A program made the translations under genes and the position numbers. Source: Fervidobacterium thailandense (GTDB lineage: Bacteria > Thermotogota > Thermotogae > Thermotogales > Fervidobacteriaceae). From it: DNA of 40,686 bases. Under the pieces are notes generated by a model that saw only the letters and a list, made by a program, of their open reading frames with translations, was not told the DNA's origin and did not search any database. Below, piece after piece: positions 24,616 to 32,615 of the stretch (positions within the stretch are counted from its first letter, which is position 1; each line of letters starts with the position of its first letter). The stretch is from positions 1-40,686 of the forward strand of contig NZ_LWAF01000013.1 in NCBI RefSeq assembly GCF_001719065.1, in the 5' to 3' direction.

Positions 24616-24799
24616 GTAATTCTTTTCAACGGCGCCAAGTTCGTGGAAGATGTAGGGAATACCACATGGAACTAAAGGATTTTCGTCTTTTCGTATTACA
24701 AGGAAACGCTTCTCAGGATACGCACGTTTCCCAGTTGCAGCCGTTACAATCAATGCCTGCAGCACTTCCGCCAACAACTACCACGTCGAACTTCTCCAT
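24616..24799 (-). pseudogene. NADH oxidase-like flavoprotein, 5' part, with a frameshift
   Basis: Starts at ATG 24799 after GGAGGTG and reads MEKFDVVVVGGSAAG, the FAD-binding Rossmann strand. One extra base near 24750-24755 then breaks the frame. In the shifted frame the protein continues LIVTAATGKRAYPEKRF and LVPCGIPYIF, the latter holding the redox-active Cys of the NADH oxidase / CoA-disulfide reductase family. It ends at the TTAC abutting the IS element. With the second part the intact protein would be about 448 residues, a normal family length. Decay after the insertion is the simplest explanation. Confidence 0.85.
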
Positions 24800-24840
24800 G
24801 CTAAAGCACCTCCAGTTAAAATATAAAATATAGAGTAAGC

Positions 24841-24884
24841 TTGTCGACAAATCTTATTATATCCTCTTGTGATCAAAAGCGCAA
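24841..24884 (-). promoter_or_regulatory. Promoter with palindromic operator for the NADH-oxidase-like gene
   Basis: Minus-strand TTGCGC (plus 24879-24884) and TATAAT (plus 24856-24861) are 17 bases apart. A perfect 10-base palindrome, TTGTCGACAA (24841-24850), lies at the expected transcription start and may bind a repressor. Confidence 0.55.
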
Positions 24885-24908
24885 GGTTTATAAAGGTTTA
24901 TAGTTGTG

Positions 24909-26751
24909 TTATTTTTTCGAGAGCAAAACCACACTTCGAGCCGGAACGACAAGTTCCTGTCCCAGCTTGAGAACACCTTTCTTTTGACCAAAGGCAAAAT
25001 TTTCCCCATCAAATCGAGCTTCCCACAGAATTTCGTAATCATCATCCAGCGTAAAAGTTGAATTCCTTCTTAGGTTTATGTTTAGCAAAACAAGAATCGT
25101 CTCATCTTTGCAGTAAACTTTGTATGCGTACAAATTCCTCGAATCTGTTATTATTTCAACACTCCCATTTCTCAGCGCTTCGTAGCTCTTTCGCAACTCT
25201 ACTAAACTTCTGAAAAAGTTCAAAATTGAGAGTGGGTCTTTGTCCTGTTCTTCCACTGAAATTCCATCCATTCTTTTGTCGTATGCGCTAATAACGCTTC
25301 CCAGTCCAAGCTTTTCGTAGATTTGTCTGGTCCAAGATGTTTGTCCGGGGCCTTCCCCGTCTGCGTACCATTGCATAGGTTCTCGCACGCCCATATCCCA
25401 AGGTGCTTCAGGAAACTTGAGTCCCCTCAATCCGATTTCGTTTCCGTAGTATATAGCTGATATACCGGGCATGGTCAGTAAAAGAGCGTTCAACAACAAA
25501 TAGTGCTTTGTCGCGCTCAGTTCGTTCCCTCTGAAGGCACCTATCAAGACCGAAATCAAACGGTCACGATCGTGGTTGTCAAGAAATGGGAAGTGGTAAA
25601 ACGGAGAAACGTAAGCTTCACTGTTAAGCCATGAGAGTGAATCCGTTAGCATTCCATCCCTACCAAGGTAGTTGTTCGTTATTTCGAACATGAACTTGAA
25701 ATTGAACACAGGAAGTGGCGCGAATTTTGACAGAACGTAAGGATTCCCGTCGTAGGCTTCTCCAACGACGATAGTTCCAGGATACTTGTTTTGAATGTAG
25801 TTGTAAAGTTCTCCGGAATACTGCGCCGATGGTATAATGGCATCACTCCATTCCCAACCGAAAAAGTTCTTAACCGCATCAATCCTGAATCCATTTACAC
25901 CAACTGTGATCCAGAAGTCTACAATTCTTTCAACTTCTTTCTTAACCTCCGGGTTCTCAAAGTTCAAATCTGGCATTGTACGATCAAATAGACCAAAGTA
26001 CCATATCTCCTGCCCCTTTGAGTTTTTAATTGAATACCATCGATTGTTTGCGTTCTCGGGTCTCTCCAAACTCATGATGTAGTAGTTCCAGTACGGAGAC
26101 TCCGTCGTTCTTTCCACAGCATCCTTGAACCACGGGTGTTCCCAGGATGTGTGGTTGATGACCAAATCCATGACGACTGCGATCCCATTTTCGTTCAAAA
26201 CCTTTATCATTTCTTCAAGATCATCAAGTGTCCCATACTCGGGATTCACATCATAAAAATCAACAGGATCGTATCCATGGTACGTTGTACATTTTCCAAA
26301 AGGCAAGAACCAAATCACATCCGCCAACGATTTTAGATAGTCGACCTTCTCCATCACACCTTTAAAGTCACCGATTCCATCACCGTTCGAATCGTAGAAG
26401 GACCTGATGAAGAGTTTGTACATAACCCCCCAAGGTATGCTGGCATTCGTACCGATCCAAAGGTATACTGTCTCTACTTATTCTGAGCACTTCTTTTCCA
26501 TTCGATAACACCACAACCTCACTCGTGGCCAGAAACTCCATTGCGTGGATGTTTTCAAGCTTGACGCATTCTCCATAGCCCCTTGCAAGTTCTCGGCCAT
26601 CGAGCAAGATAGTGTACTCCAAAGGCTCTTCAAATTTTATGGAAAGAACGTTTTTTGAAACGTCGTACCTAACGCCCACCTGCGCAAAACTTGTAAGGCT
26701 TACAAGGATAATTCCAAACACAACTCGTAGGGCAACGCTCAACCTCACCAA
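24909..26751 (-). pseudogene. Alpha-amylase-family (GH13) secreted glycosidase, frameshifted
   Basis: Two overlapping frames make up one gene. The first (26751 down to 26380) gives a signal peptide, a beta-rich N-terminal domain and about 33 shifted residues. The second, open from 26477 to 24909, holds the whole catalytic barrel from MYKLFIRSFYD. Catalytic residues are intact: nucleophile Asp in GFRIDAVK, acid/base Glu in VVGEAYDG, third Asp in FLDNHDRDR. The shift lies between about 26426 and 26480; a run of six C at 26426-26431 is one candidate site. The N-terminal domain is far shorter than in the paralogue at 27514. AAGGAGGG precedes TTG 26751/GTG 26748. The catalytic part may still be made from ATG 26423, but without export. 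Confidence 0.85.
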
Positions 26752-26860
26752 GGCTCCCTCCTTTTTCTGCTTTACCGAGGGCATTATAAATCAAAAATCT
26801 GTGATAAAATACGCATGAAATTAAATTTTGAAAAGACGGACGCCGAGGAGGGATGTTTTC

Positions 26861-27409
26861 ATGGTTTCAGCAAGCGGCGCGTTTGGAAAATATTTCAAAA
26901 AAACTCCGGCGACGATAGCCATCCTACTGCTTGTGGGACTTTGGCTCTTCCTTCAACTCGAAGGTGGCGGAGTTGTTACAAGTGTTGTTGATGGTGACAC
27001 CATCAAGGTTCGAACTTTAACCGGCGAGCTTACGGTGAGGTTAATTGGTGTAAACACACCGGAAACAAGGCATCCCACCAAAGGAGCGGAACCATACGGA
27101 AGAGAGGCTAAGGAGTTCACAAAGAAAATGCTACTTGGCAAACGCGTGTACCTGGAGTTCGACGTACAGCGAACGGATAAGTACGGCAGAACACTCGCCT
27201 ACGTTTGGCTCGAAAAACCGAGAAAGTTTACAGAGGATGAGATAAGGGAAAAGATGTTTAACGCAATACTGCTTCTTGAAGGATATGCACAAATTATGAC
27301 CGTTCCACCCAACGTTAAGTACGCGGATGTTTTTGTAGAACTGCAGCGAGAAGCAAGGCAAAATTCCAGAGGGCTTTGGAGTCTTGATTACTACAAATCC
27401 GAAGAGTAG
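26861..27409 (+). CDS. Membrane-anchored or secreted thermonuclease (SNase-like)
   Basis: About 182 residues. An N-terminal membrane helix (around residues 15-32) could be a signal anchor. The staphylococcal-nuclease OB-fold follows: VVDGDTIKV (metal Asp), VRLIGVNTPET (first Arg and Asp/Asn region), AKEFTKKMLLGKRV, and DKYGRTLAYVWL with the second Arg, ending ARQNSRGLWS. This is the usual layout of calcium-dependent extracellular nucleases. GAGGAGGG precedes ATG 26861 by 8 bases. It sits between two divergent amylase genes and may share a divergent promoter region near 26783-26810. Confidence 0.92.
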   Translation: MVSASGAFGKYFKKTPATIAILLLVGLWLFLQLEGGGVVTSVVDGDTIKVRTLTGELTVRLIGVNTPETRHPTKGAEPYGREAKEFTKKMLLGKRVYLEFDVQRTDKYGRTLAYVWLEKPRKFTEDEIREKMFNAILLLEGYAQIMTVPPNVKYADVFVELQREARQNSRGLWSLDYYKSEE

Positions 27410-27513
27410 TTCTAAGGATGCAACATTTGGAACTGATTCCAGGGAGAACATTCACTGGCTCGAATTTGTCGTAAAATTCAAAATTGGAAACTTTATAAAT
27501 GGAGGGATGCTGC

Positions 27514-30429
27514 GTGCTGGGTTTTAGGAAGAATAGGTTTTTAGGCTTGCTCGTACTGGCGCTTACTCTTTCAGTTTTCCTTAGCTTGTCAACGGCTTGT
27601 TCGCCAAAGCCGCAGGTAAGGCTGGCGAAGATTTCAGTTGGAGTGATTTTACCTGAGCAAGTAGTTTCAAGGAAAACTTTTAACCAGATTCTTTCAAACT
27701 CTCTTGTTGATGAAATCAAAGAGATTAAGATCATCGTTAAAAATTCTCAAGGCGGGATTGTGTACGAATCGAAAACACAAAACAAGTTGAATCCAAGCTT
27801 CGAGTTTGAACTTGCACCGGGGAATTACCAATTTGTTGTTGAAGGAGTTAACAACGACGATCAAGTAATTCTGAGAGGTTCGACCACTCAAACAATCGAA
27901 CCTGCAAGAACTTACAATATTACAATCACCACGGACTTCCTGAACGGTTTTCTTGAAACTATCGTTGAAATTTCGGATGAGGTATACCAACGTTACAACG
28001 CCGCTGGCACACTCACACTAAAGTCGGCCACGGGAGCCACTGAAAGTGTTGAAATAAGTACTTTTTCTTCGAACACCGTACGCGTTACAAAGGAACTGAA
28101 ACCGGGAGTTTGGGAAGCTACGTTAAGTATCACTTTTACTGCTAAAGACCAGTACACATACCCTCGTCAACAGACTGTCTCCCAGACCTTCTACCAACAG
28201 GTATTACCAGTTAGAACAAGCAAAGCTAAGTTTTTCGTTTATTACGAGAGCAACCAAATTGCAATTTCGCAATCCCAAGTCCTGTTGCCCTACATTGCAC
28301 CCGTCCAGAACTTAAGAGCGTCGGTGGATTGGCAAAGAAAAGAGTTAACGATAACCTGGGATCATTCTATTGAAGGTGCCACTTTTGAAGTTTACAAGGA
28401 AATCAAGGTTACCGATGAAGGACAAGAAATTTTCCAATACGAGCTTGTAGGCCGCACAACTCAGAAATCCATTACTGTGCAAAATTATGACGTGAACGAA
28501 CACAGCAGAATAAACGGTGTAGCCGTGAACGCTATCTTTGAAGGGAAACAAAGCGGTCTTGCAAGACTTGAGAAGAAAGACTTCACAGGAGTACTCTCCG
28601 CTCCATATAACGTCGCTGGAACATACAACACAGACACGAATGTTCTAACATTGAGCTGGACACACGACGAAGCTGAATGCACATACGTCGTGTATGCGAA
28701 AATCGGAAATCAACTCGAACAGCTTGCAACGACAAACTCTAAGACTATTTCGGTGCAGGATTTTTTCGGAAATAAATTTTGGAACACCTCAAGTTTTGTG
28801 GTAGTTGCGCAAAAGAATGGCGCTCAATCATCTACCGAAATCCCCAAAAATCAATTAATCATCACCAATCTCACCGTCCAAACAAGTAGCGCTGTGATGT
28901 ACAAACTCTTCATTCGCTCGTTTTACGATGCAAAGGGTAACGACGGGATTGGGGATTTTCTTGGTGTAGTGCAGAAAGTTGATTACCTCAAGAACTTGGG
29001 AATCGACACAATCTGGTTCCTACCATTTAACAAGTCCGAATCTTACCATGGATACGACGTGACCGACTATTACGATGTAGAAGAAGATTACGGAACGATC
29101 GAAGAACTCGAACAGATGATAAAAGTACTCAACGAGAACGGAATTAGGGTCGTTATGGATGCCGTTTTCAACCACACCTCCGACAAACATCCCTGGTTCT
29201 TGGATGCTGTTGAGAACACAACAAACTCGCGCTATTGGAATTATTACATAATGACTTTGGAGGATAAGACGGGACAGGCCAACTGGCATTGGAAGATAAA
29301 TTCCAAAGGCCAGAAAGTTTGGTATTTTGGATTGTTCAGCCACACAATGCCGGATTTGAACTTTGACGATCCAGAAGTGAGAAACGAGGTAAAGAAAATT
29401 ATAGACTATTGGATCACGATGGGAGTCGACGGTTTCCGATTTGATGCCGCAAAACACTTCTACGGTTGGAGCTGGAACGATGGAATTTCGCAATCGGCCC
29501 AAATAGCAAAAGAATTGGAGGTGTACATTAGATCCAAACTCCCAAATGCTATTCTCGTGAGCGAGGTATTCGATGGAAACCCTTCTGTCTTATCACAATT
29601 TGCACCCATGCCCGTTTTCAATTTCAACTTCATGTACGAGATCACTGGAAACTATGAGGGTAAAGACAACTTATTGTCAAATTCCACAAATTGGGTTAGG
29701 AGTCTTACGTACCACCTACCGATTTACCACTTCCCATTCATTGACAACCACGACCTTAACAGATTCGTTTCGGTGCTTATAGACCAAAAATACGGTGGTA
29801 ACGTAACAAGTGGAACAAAACAGTACCTGTTGGTAAATGCGCTACTCCTGTCCTTAGATGGGATGCCGGCAATTTACTACGGAAACGAGATAGGCTTGCG
29901 TGGCTGGAAATGGAGTAGTGATCCGTGGGACATGCCAGTTAGGGAGCCGATGCAGTGGTACGCAAACCAACAAGGAACGGGTCAAACTTGGTGGACAAAG
30001 CCAATTTACCAGGCGAAAAATATAACGCTTGGAAATGCGCGCGTGGACGGTGCAATATACGACGACCCTAATGATGGAATTTCCGTCGAAGAACAAACGA
30101 CAGGATACACAATACTGAACTTCTTCAAACAGTTCATCAACTTGAGAAAACAATACCCGGCGTTAGCATTGGGAAGCATCACTATCGAACGTGACTGGAA
30201 AAATCTGTACGTGATAAGAAGAACTTATGGCTCTCAAGAAGTGCTCGTTATGATAAACCTTGATCCCAACTATCAGAATAACTTTACAGTACCAGCCGGA
30301 TTCAGATGGGTTTGGTATGCGTTTTTCAACGGAAATAGCTTCGAATTTGGAAGCAAGAACGAATCTCCACTCTCATCCAACACGAACTGGACAGTTAATC
30401 CCAGGCAGATATACGTTTTTGTGAAATAA
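27514..30429 (+). CDS. Surface lipoprotein alpha-amylase-type glycosidase (GH13) with N-terminal beta domains
   Basis: About 971 residues. A lipobox (LSLSTAC) anchors it to the membrane. Residues of about 30-270 form beta-sandwich repeats with no family I can name. About 280-455 hold two fibronectin-type modules (LRASVDWQRKELTITWDH; YNTDTNVLTLSWTHD). The catalytic barrel starts near residue 462 (MYKLFIRSFYD) and runs to about 880, with nucleophile Asp644 in GFRFDAAKHF, Glu in LVSEVFDGNP and Asp in FIDNHDLNR. It probably degrades starch-like or pullulan-like glucans at the cell surface. GTG 27514 is preferred because GGAGGG lies 7 bases upstream. It is paralogous to the gene on the opposite strand at 24909. 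Confidence 0.92.
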   Translation: MLGFRKNRFLGLLVLALTLSVFLSLSTACSPKPQVRLAKISVGVILPEQVVSRKTFNQILSNSLVDEIKEIKIIVKNSQGGIVYESKTQNKLNPSFEFELAPGNYQFVVEGVNNDDQVILRGSTTQTIEPARTYNITITTDFLNGFLETIVEISDEVYQRYNAAGTLTLKSATGATESVEISTFSSNTVRVTKELKPGVWEATLSITFTAKDQYTYPRQQTVSQTFYQQVLPVRTSKAKFFVYYESNQIAISQSQVLLPYIAPVQNLRASVDWQRKELTITWDHSIEGATFEVYKEIKVTDEGQEIFQYELVGRTTQKSITVQNYDVNEHSRINGVAVNAIFEGKQSGLARLEKKDFTGVLSAPYNVAGTYNTDTNVLTLSWTHDEAECTYVVYAKIGNQLEQLATTNSKTISVQDFFGNKFWNTSSFVVVAQKNGAQSSTEIPKNQLIITNLTVQTSSAVMYKLFIRSFYDAKGNDGIGDFLGVVQKVDYLKNLGIDTIWFLPFNKSESYHGYDVTDYYDVEEDYGTIEELEQMIKVLNENGIRVVMDAVFNHTSDKHPWFLDAVENTTNSRYWNYYIMTLEDKTGQANWHWKINSKGQKVWYFGLFSHTMPDLNFDDPEVRNEVKKIIDYWITMGVDGFRFDAAKHFYGWSWNDGISQSAQIAKELEVYIRSKLPNAILVSEVFDGNPSVLSQFAPMPVFNFNFMYEITGNYEGKDNLLSNSTNWVRSLTYHLPIYHFPFIDNHDLNRFVSVLIDQKYGGNVTSGTKQYLLVNALLLSLDGMPAIYYGNEIGLRGWKWSSDPWDMPVREPMQWYANQQGTGQTWWTKPIYQAKNITLGNARVDGAIYDDPNDGISVEEQTTGYTILNFFKQFINLRKQYPALALGSITIERDWKNLYVIRRTYGSQEVLVMINLDPNYQNNFTVPAGFRWVWYAFFNGNSFEFGSKNESPLSSNTNWTVNPRQIYVFVK

Positions 30430-30444
30430 AAGCTACGTGAAAGA

Positions 30445-30484
30445 AACCTGGCACGCGGAACGGCGTGCCAGGTTTTCTTCTTTT
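30445..30484. terminator. Bidirectional terminator after the amylase gene
   Basis: A 12-bp stem, 30445-30456 with 30463-30474, six-base loop, followed by TTCTTCTTTT. It sits between converging genes. Confidence 0.88.
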
Positions 30485-30818
30485 AAGTTGTCAAACTTTG
30501 CAGTATTTCCAGTGCCTTGATCCCATACATCAACGCAGGACCGCCACCCATTGCTACCGCAACTTTAATTGTATCAATAATTTCTTCAGGCTTAGCCCCG
30601 GCTTTCAACGCTGCATCAATATGCCACAGTATGCAAGGCTCACAGCGGAGTGCTATGGCAATTCCGACGGTGATGAGTTCTTTTGTTTTGGTGTCCAGCA
30701 CACCGTCACTTTCTGCAAGATGTACAAATTCTGCAAACTTTCCGAGTTCTGGGGCTTTTTCCATAACGACTTTCAGATCATTTTTAAGTTCTAAGAGCTC
30801 TTCTTTAAAGTTTTTCAT
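30483..30818 (-). CDS. Carboxymuconolactone decarboxylase-family (AhpD-like) protein
   Basis: About 111 residues, all helical. The AhpD-type redox motif is complete: CEPCILWHID (CxxCxxxH). A Glu in KTKELITVGIAIAL matches the conserved proton relay. Small single-domain members are usually thiol peroxidase partners or oxidative-stress proteins. GGAGGTGG precedes ATG 30818. The promoter upstream carries a palindrome typical of repressor control. Confidence 0.9.
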   Translation of the reverse strand: MKNFKEELLELKNDLKVVMEKAPELGKFAEFVHLAESDGVLDTKTKELITVGIAIALRCEPCILWHIDAALKAGAKPEEIIDTIKVAVAMGGGPALMYGIKALEILQSLTT

Positions 30819-30849
30819 CACTTCACCACCTCCAGTGCGATGTGTTTTA

Positions 30850-30877
30850 ATTATATCATACTAATAGAATTAGTCAA
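30850..30877 (-). promoter_or_regulatory. Promoter with embedded operator for the CMD-family gene
   Basis: On the minus strand TTGACT (plus 30872-30877) and TATAAT (plus 30850-30855), 16-base spacer. The spacer and edge of the -35 hold a perfect inverted repeat, ACTAAT-AGA-ATTAGT (30860-30874), a likely binding site for a MarR-type or similar repressor. Confidence 0.7.
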
Positions 30878-30939
30878 GACGAATTAATTTGTCTATCACA
30901 AATCAATCAAGCAGTTCCATTTTTCTCAGTGCCGTGTAG

Positions 30940-30945
30940 TATAAT
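30940..30945 (+). promoter_or_regulatory. -10 element of the sigma-like gene
   Basis: A perfect TATAAT 49 bases before the ATG. No good -35 lies at 16-18 bases, so the promoter may be weak or activator-dependent. Confidence 0.5.
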
Positions 30946-30993
30946 ATGTTTTGAAGAATGCTCAATGCAATCTGTAGTGAGGTGAATAAGTGA

Positions 30994-31692
30994 ATGCACG
31001 CATCGGACGAAAGAGCAGCGATGCTCACACTCTGTTCAAAACTTATCGAAAAGAATTCTCCTGAGGAACTTTCTTGTTTTATCACCGAATGTGCAAGGAA
31101 GGTACTTTTAATGATTCAAAAAAGGTTAGACGAGGATATTCTTCGGGAAATTGTTAACAGCTTTTTCCTCGAAAAGCTCCACCTTGTTTGTGAAAAGATT
31201 GTGAACACGCGGCCATTAAACCCCAGTGGTTATTTTTACAAGGCCGTCGAAAATTTTGTTTATTCTTGGTTGTCGAAAAGAAACAAGCAGAAGGTTGTCA
31301 GTCTCGATAGCCCGATTGACTCCTTGCAAACGTCGCGAGACGATCCCGAATCTGTTGAGTTCATTGACGTTATTTCGGCAGAGGATGATAAACTAACCGA
31401 AAGTCTTGTCGACGTTTTGGCGGAAGAATACTTTGAACCCTTCGTTAGTTTTTGCAAAAGGAAACGCACCGATATGTTTTTGTACATCTGTTTCCTTATT
31501 TCACAGCACTACAATGAGTCAGACAGATTTCGAAATCCCTCTTGGAGTCAGGCGAATGTTTACAAGATTATTGAGAGAACAAGAAAGTTCTTAAGAGAAT
31601 TTCAAGAAGAGTTCTCCATCGAAGACAGGGTACTTGGGAAAATACTGGAGACGTTTTACCAAAACGAATGCCGTAGGTATGAAAATCGATAG
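30994..31692 (+). CDS. Divergent sigma-70/ECF-like sigma factor (CalpS-like candidate)
   Basis: 232 residues. The middle resembles sigma region 2: DEDILREIVNSFFLEKL corresponds to region 2.2, and NPSGYFYKAVENFVYSWLSKRNK to regions 2.3-2.4. After an acidic linker, the end has SQANVYKIIERTRKFLREF, like the recognition helix of region 4. Sequence conservation is low, so this rests on pattern, not on a search. Its place as first gene of a cluster with a SAVED-Lon-like gene recalls CalpS, the sigma-like protein released in the type III CRISPR Calp cascade. ATG 30994 lies 9 bases after GAGGTG. Confidence 0.6.
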   Translation: MHASDERAAMLTLCSKLIEKNSPEELSCFITECARKVLLMIQKRLDEDILREIVNSFFLEKLHLVCEKIVNTRPLNPSGYFYKAVENFVYSWLSKRNKQKVVSLDSPIDSLQTSRDDPESVEFIDVISAEDDKLTESLVDVLAEEYFEPFVSFCKRKRTDMFLYICFLISQHYNESDRFRNPSWSQANVYKIIERTRKFLREFQEEFSIEDRVLGKILETFYQNECRRYENR

Positions 31693-31803
31693 CTAACGAT
31701 AACCAAAAGTCAAGATTTCGGCTTTGTTTGGGTCATAATTAGTGGACGGCGAAAAGCTATGATCAATGAAAGATTAAACAGTGATATGAGACGAGGTGAG
31801 CGT

Positions 31804-32583
31804 ATGATTCTTCAGGAACAGTTGTCCCTTTATAGAGAATCGGTAAAGAACTTGGAACAGTTGAAGATCTTTCCAGCTTCAAGAAGCTGGGAAGTTTGTG
31901 AGGGAATTGTCTTTGCCGTGGATACGAACGTTTTCCCCATGTACGGACTGATTAGCAAGGTCAACAGTGATGAAAGACAAAAAACCGTTGATTTTGTCTA
32001 TTTAACTCCGCATATCCTTCTTGCGTCAGTTGAAGCTCCGATTTTAAGAATAGACGATGACGTGTTTGAACTGGTTAAACTCACACACATAATGCATACC
32101 GTACCAGAAAAAGAACTGAAACAAGTGGCAAGGCCCGTGAAAAAAGTTAGCGACGTTCGGAAAGTTTTGGAACACGTTGAGAAGTTAAGCAATACCCCGT
32201 ATGGAAGGATTCACAGGGAGTTTTTCGATACTGAACGCAAGTTCGTTGAACTCGTTACTGAGCTCGTTGCTGAGTTTGAAAAGATTATCGAGTTGCCACC
32301 GGATCTTTTAAACAGCCTGAAATCGGAGATTTCGGAACTTGGAGTGGCTGCTTCTTTCGGAAGGGCTGTACGCTTTGGAAAATTCATCCTCGTAAATACC
32401 GATGTTGGTGCCAAGGTCTACTTGGACGACAGACTGGTAGGAAAGGTTGGCAAGATTTTCATCAAAGGAAAATTAGTCTTCGAAGGCAAGTTAACAAATG
32501 GGATGATTCTTCTCCACCTTGCTCAGTTCTTACCGTTTTTCGAAGAAGGCGACATTGTGATCGAAGTAGACGAAAATAACTAA
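31804..32583 (+). CDS. Unknown protein with possible MazF-like N-terminal domain (CalpT-like candidate)
   Basis: 259 residues. About 30-115 look like a small MazF/CcdB-type beta barrel: a strand (CEGIVFAVDT), a second (MYGLISKV), VDFVYLTPHILLAS where MazF has its PiTs strand, and FELVKLTHIMHTVPEKEL where MazF has its QIRTID..RL segment. A helical region (about 120-190) and a C-terminal beta domain (ILVNTDVGAKVYLDDRLVG) follow. No toxin active-site residues can be assigned. Size, possible fold and neighbourhood fit CalpT, the protein cut by SAVED-Lon CalpL. ATG 31804 has GAGGTG five bases upstream; the frame back to 31759 has no ribosome site. Confidence 0.5.
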   Translation: MILQEQLSLYRESVKNLEQLKIFPASRSWEVCEGIVFAVDTNVFPMYGLISKVNSDERQKTVDFVYLTPHILLASVEAPILRIDDDVFELVKLTHIMHTVPEKELKQVARPVKKVSDVRKVLEHVEKLSNTPYGRIHREFFDTERKFVELVTELVAEFEKIIELPPDLLNSLKSEISELGVAASFGRAVRFGKFILVNTDVGAKVYLDDRLVGKVGKIFIKGKLVFEGKLTNGMILLHLAQFLPFFEEGDIVIEVDENN

Positions 32584-32615
32584 ATGGTTAAACTTGTTTC
32601 GAAAGGATGAAAGAT

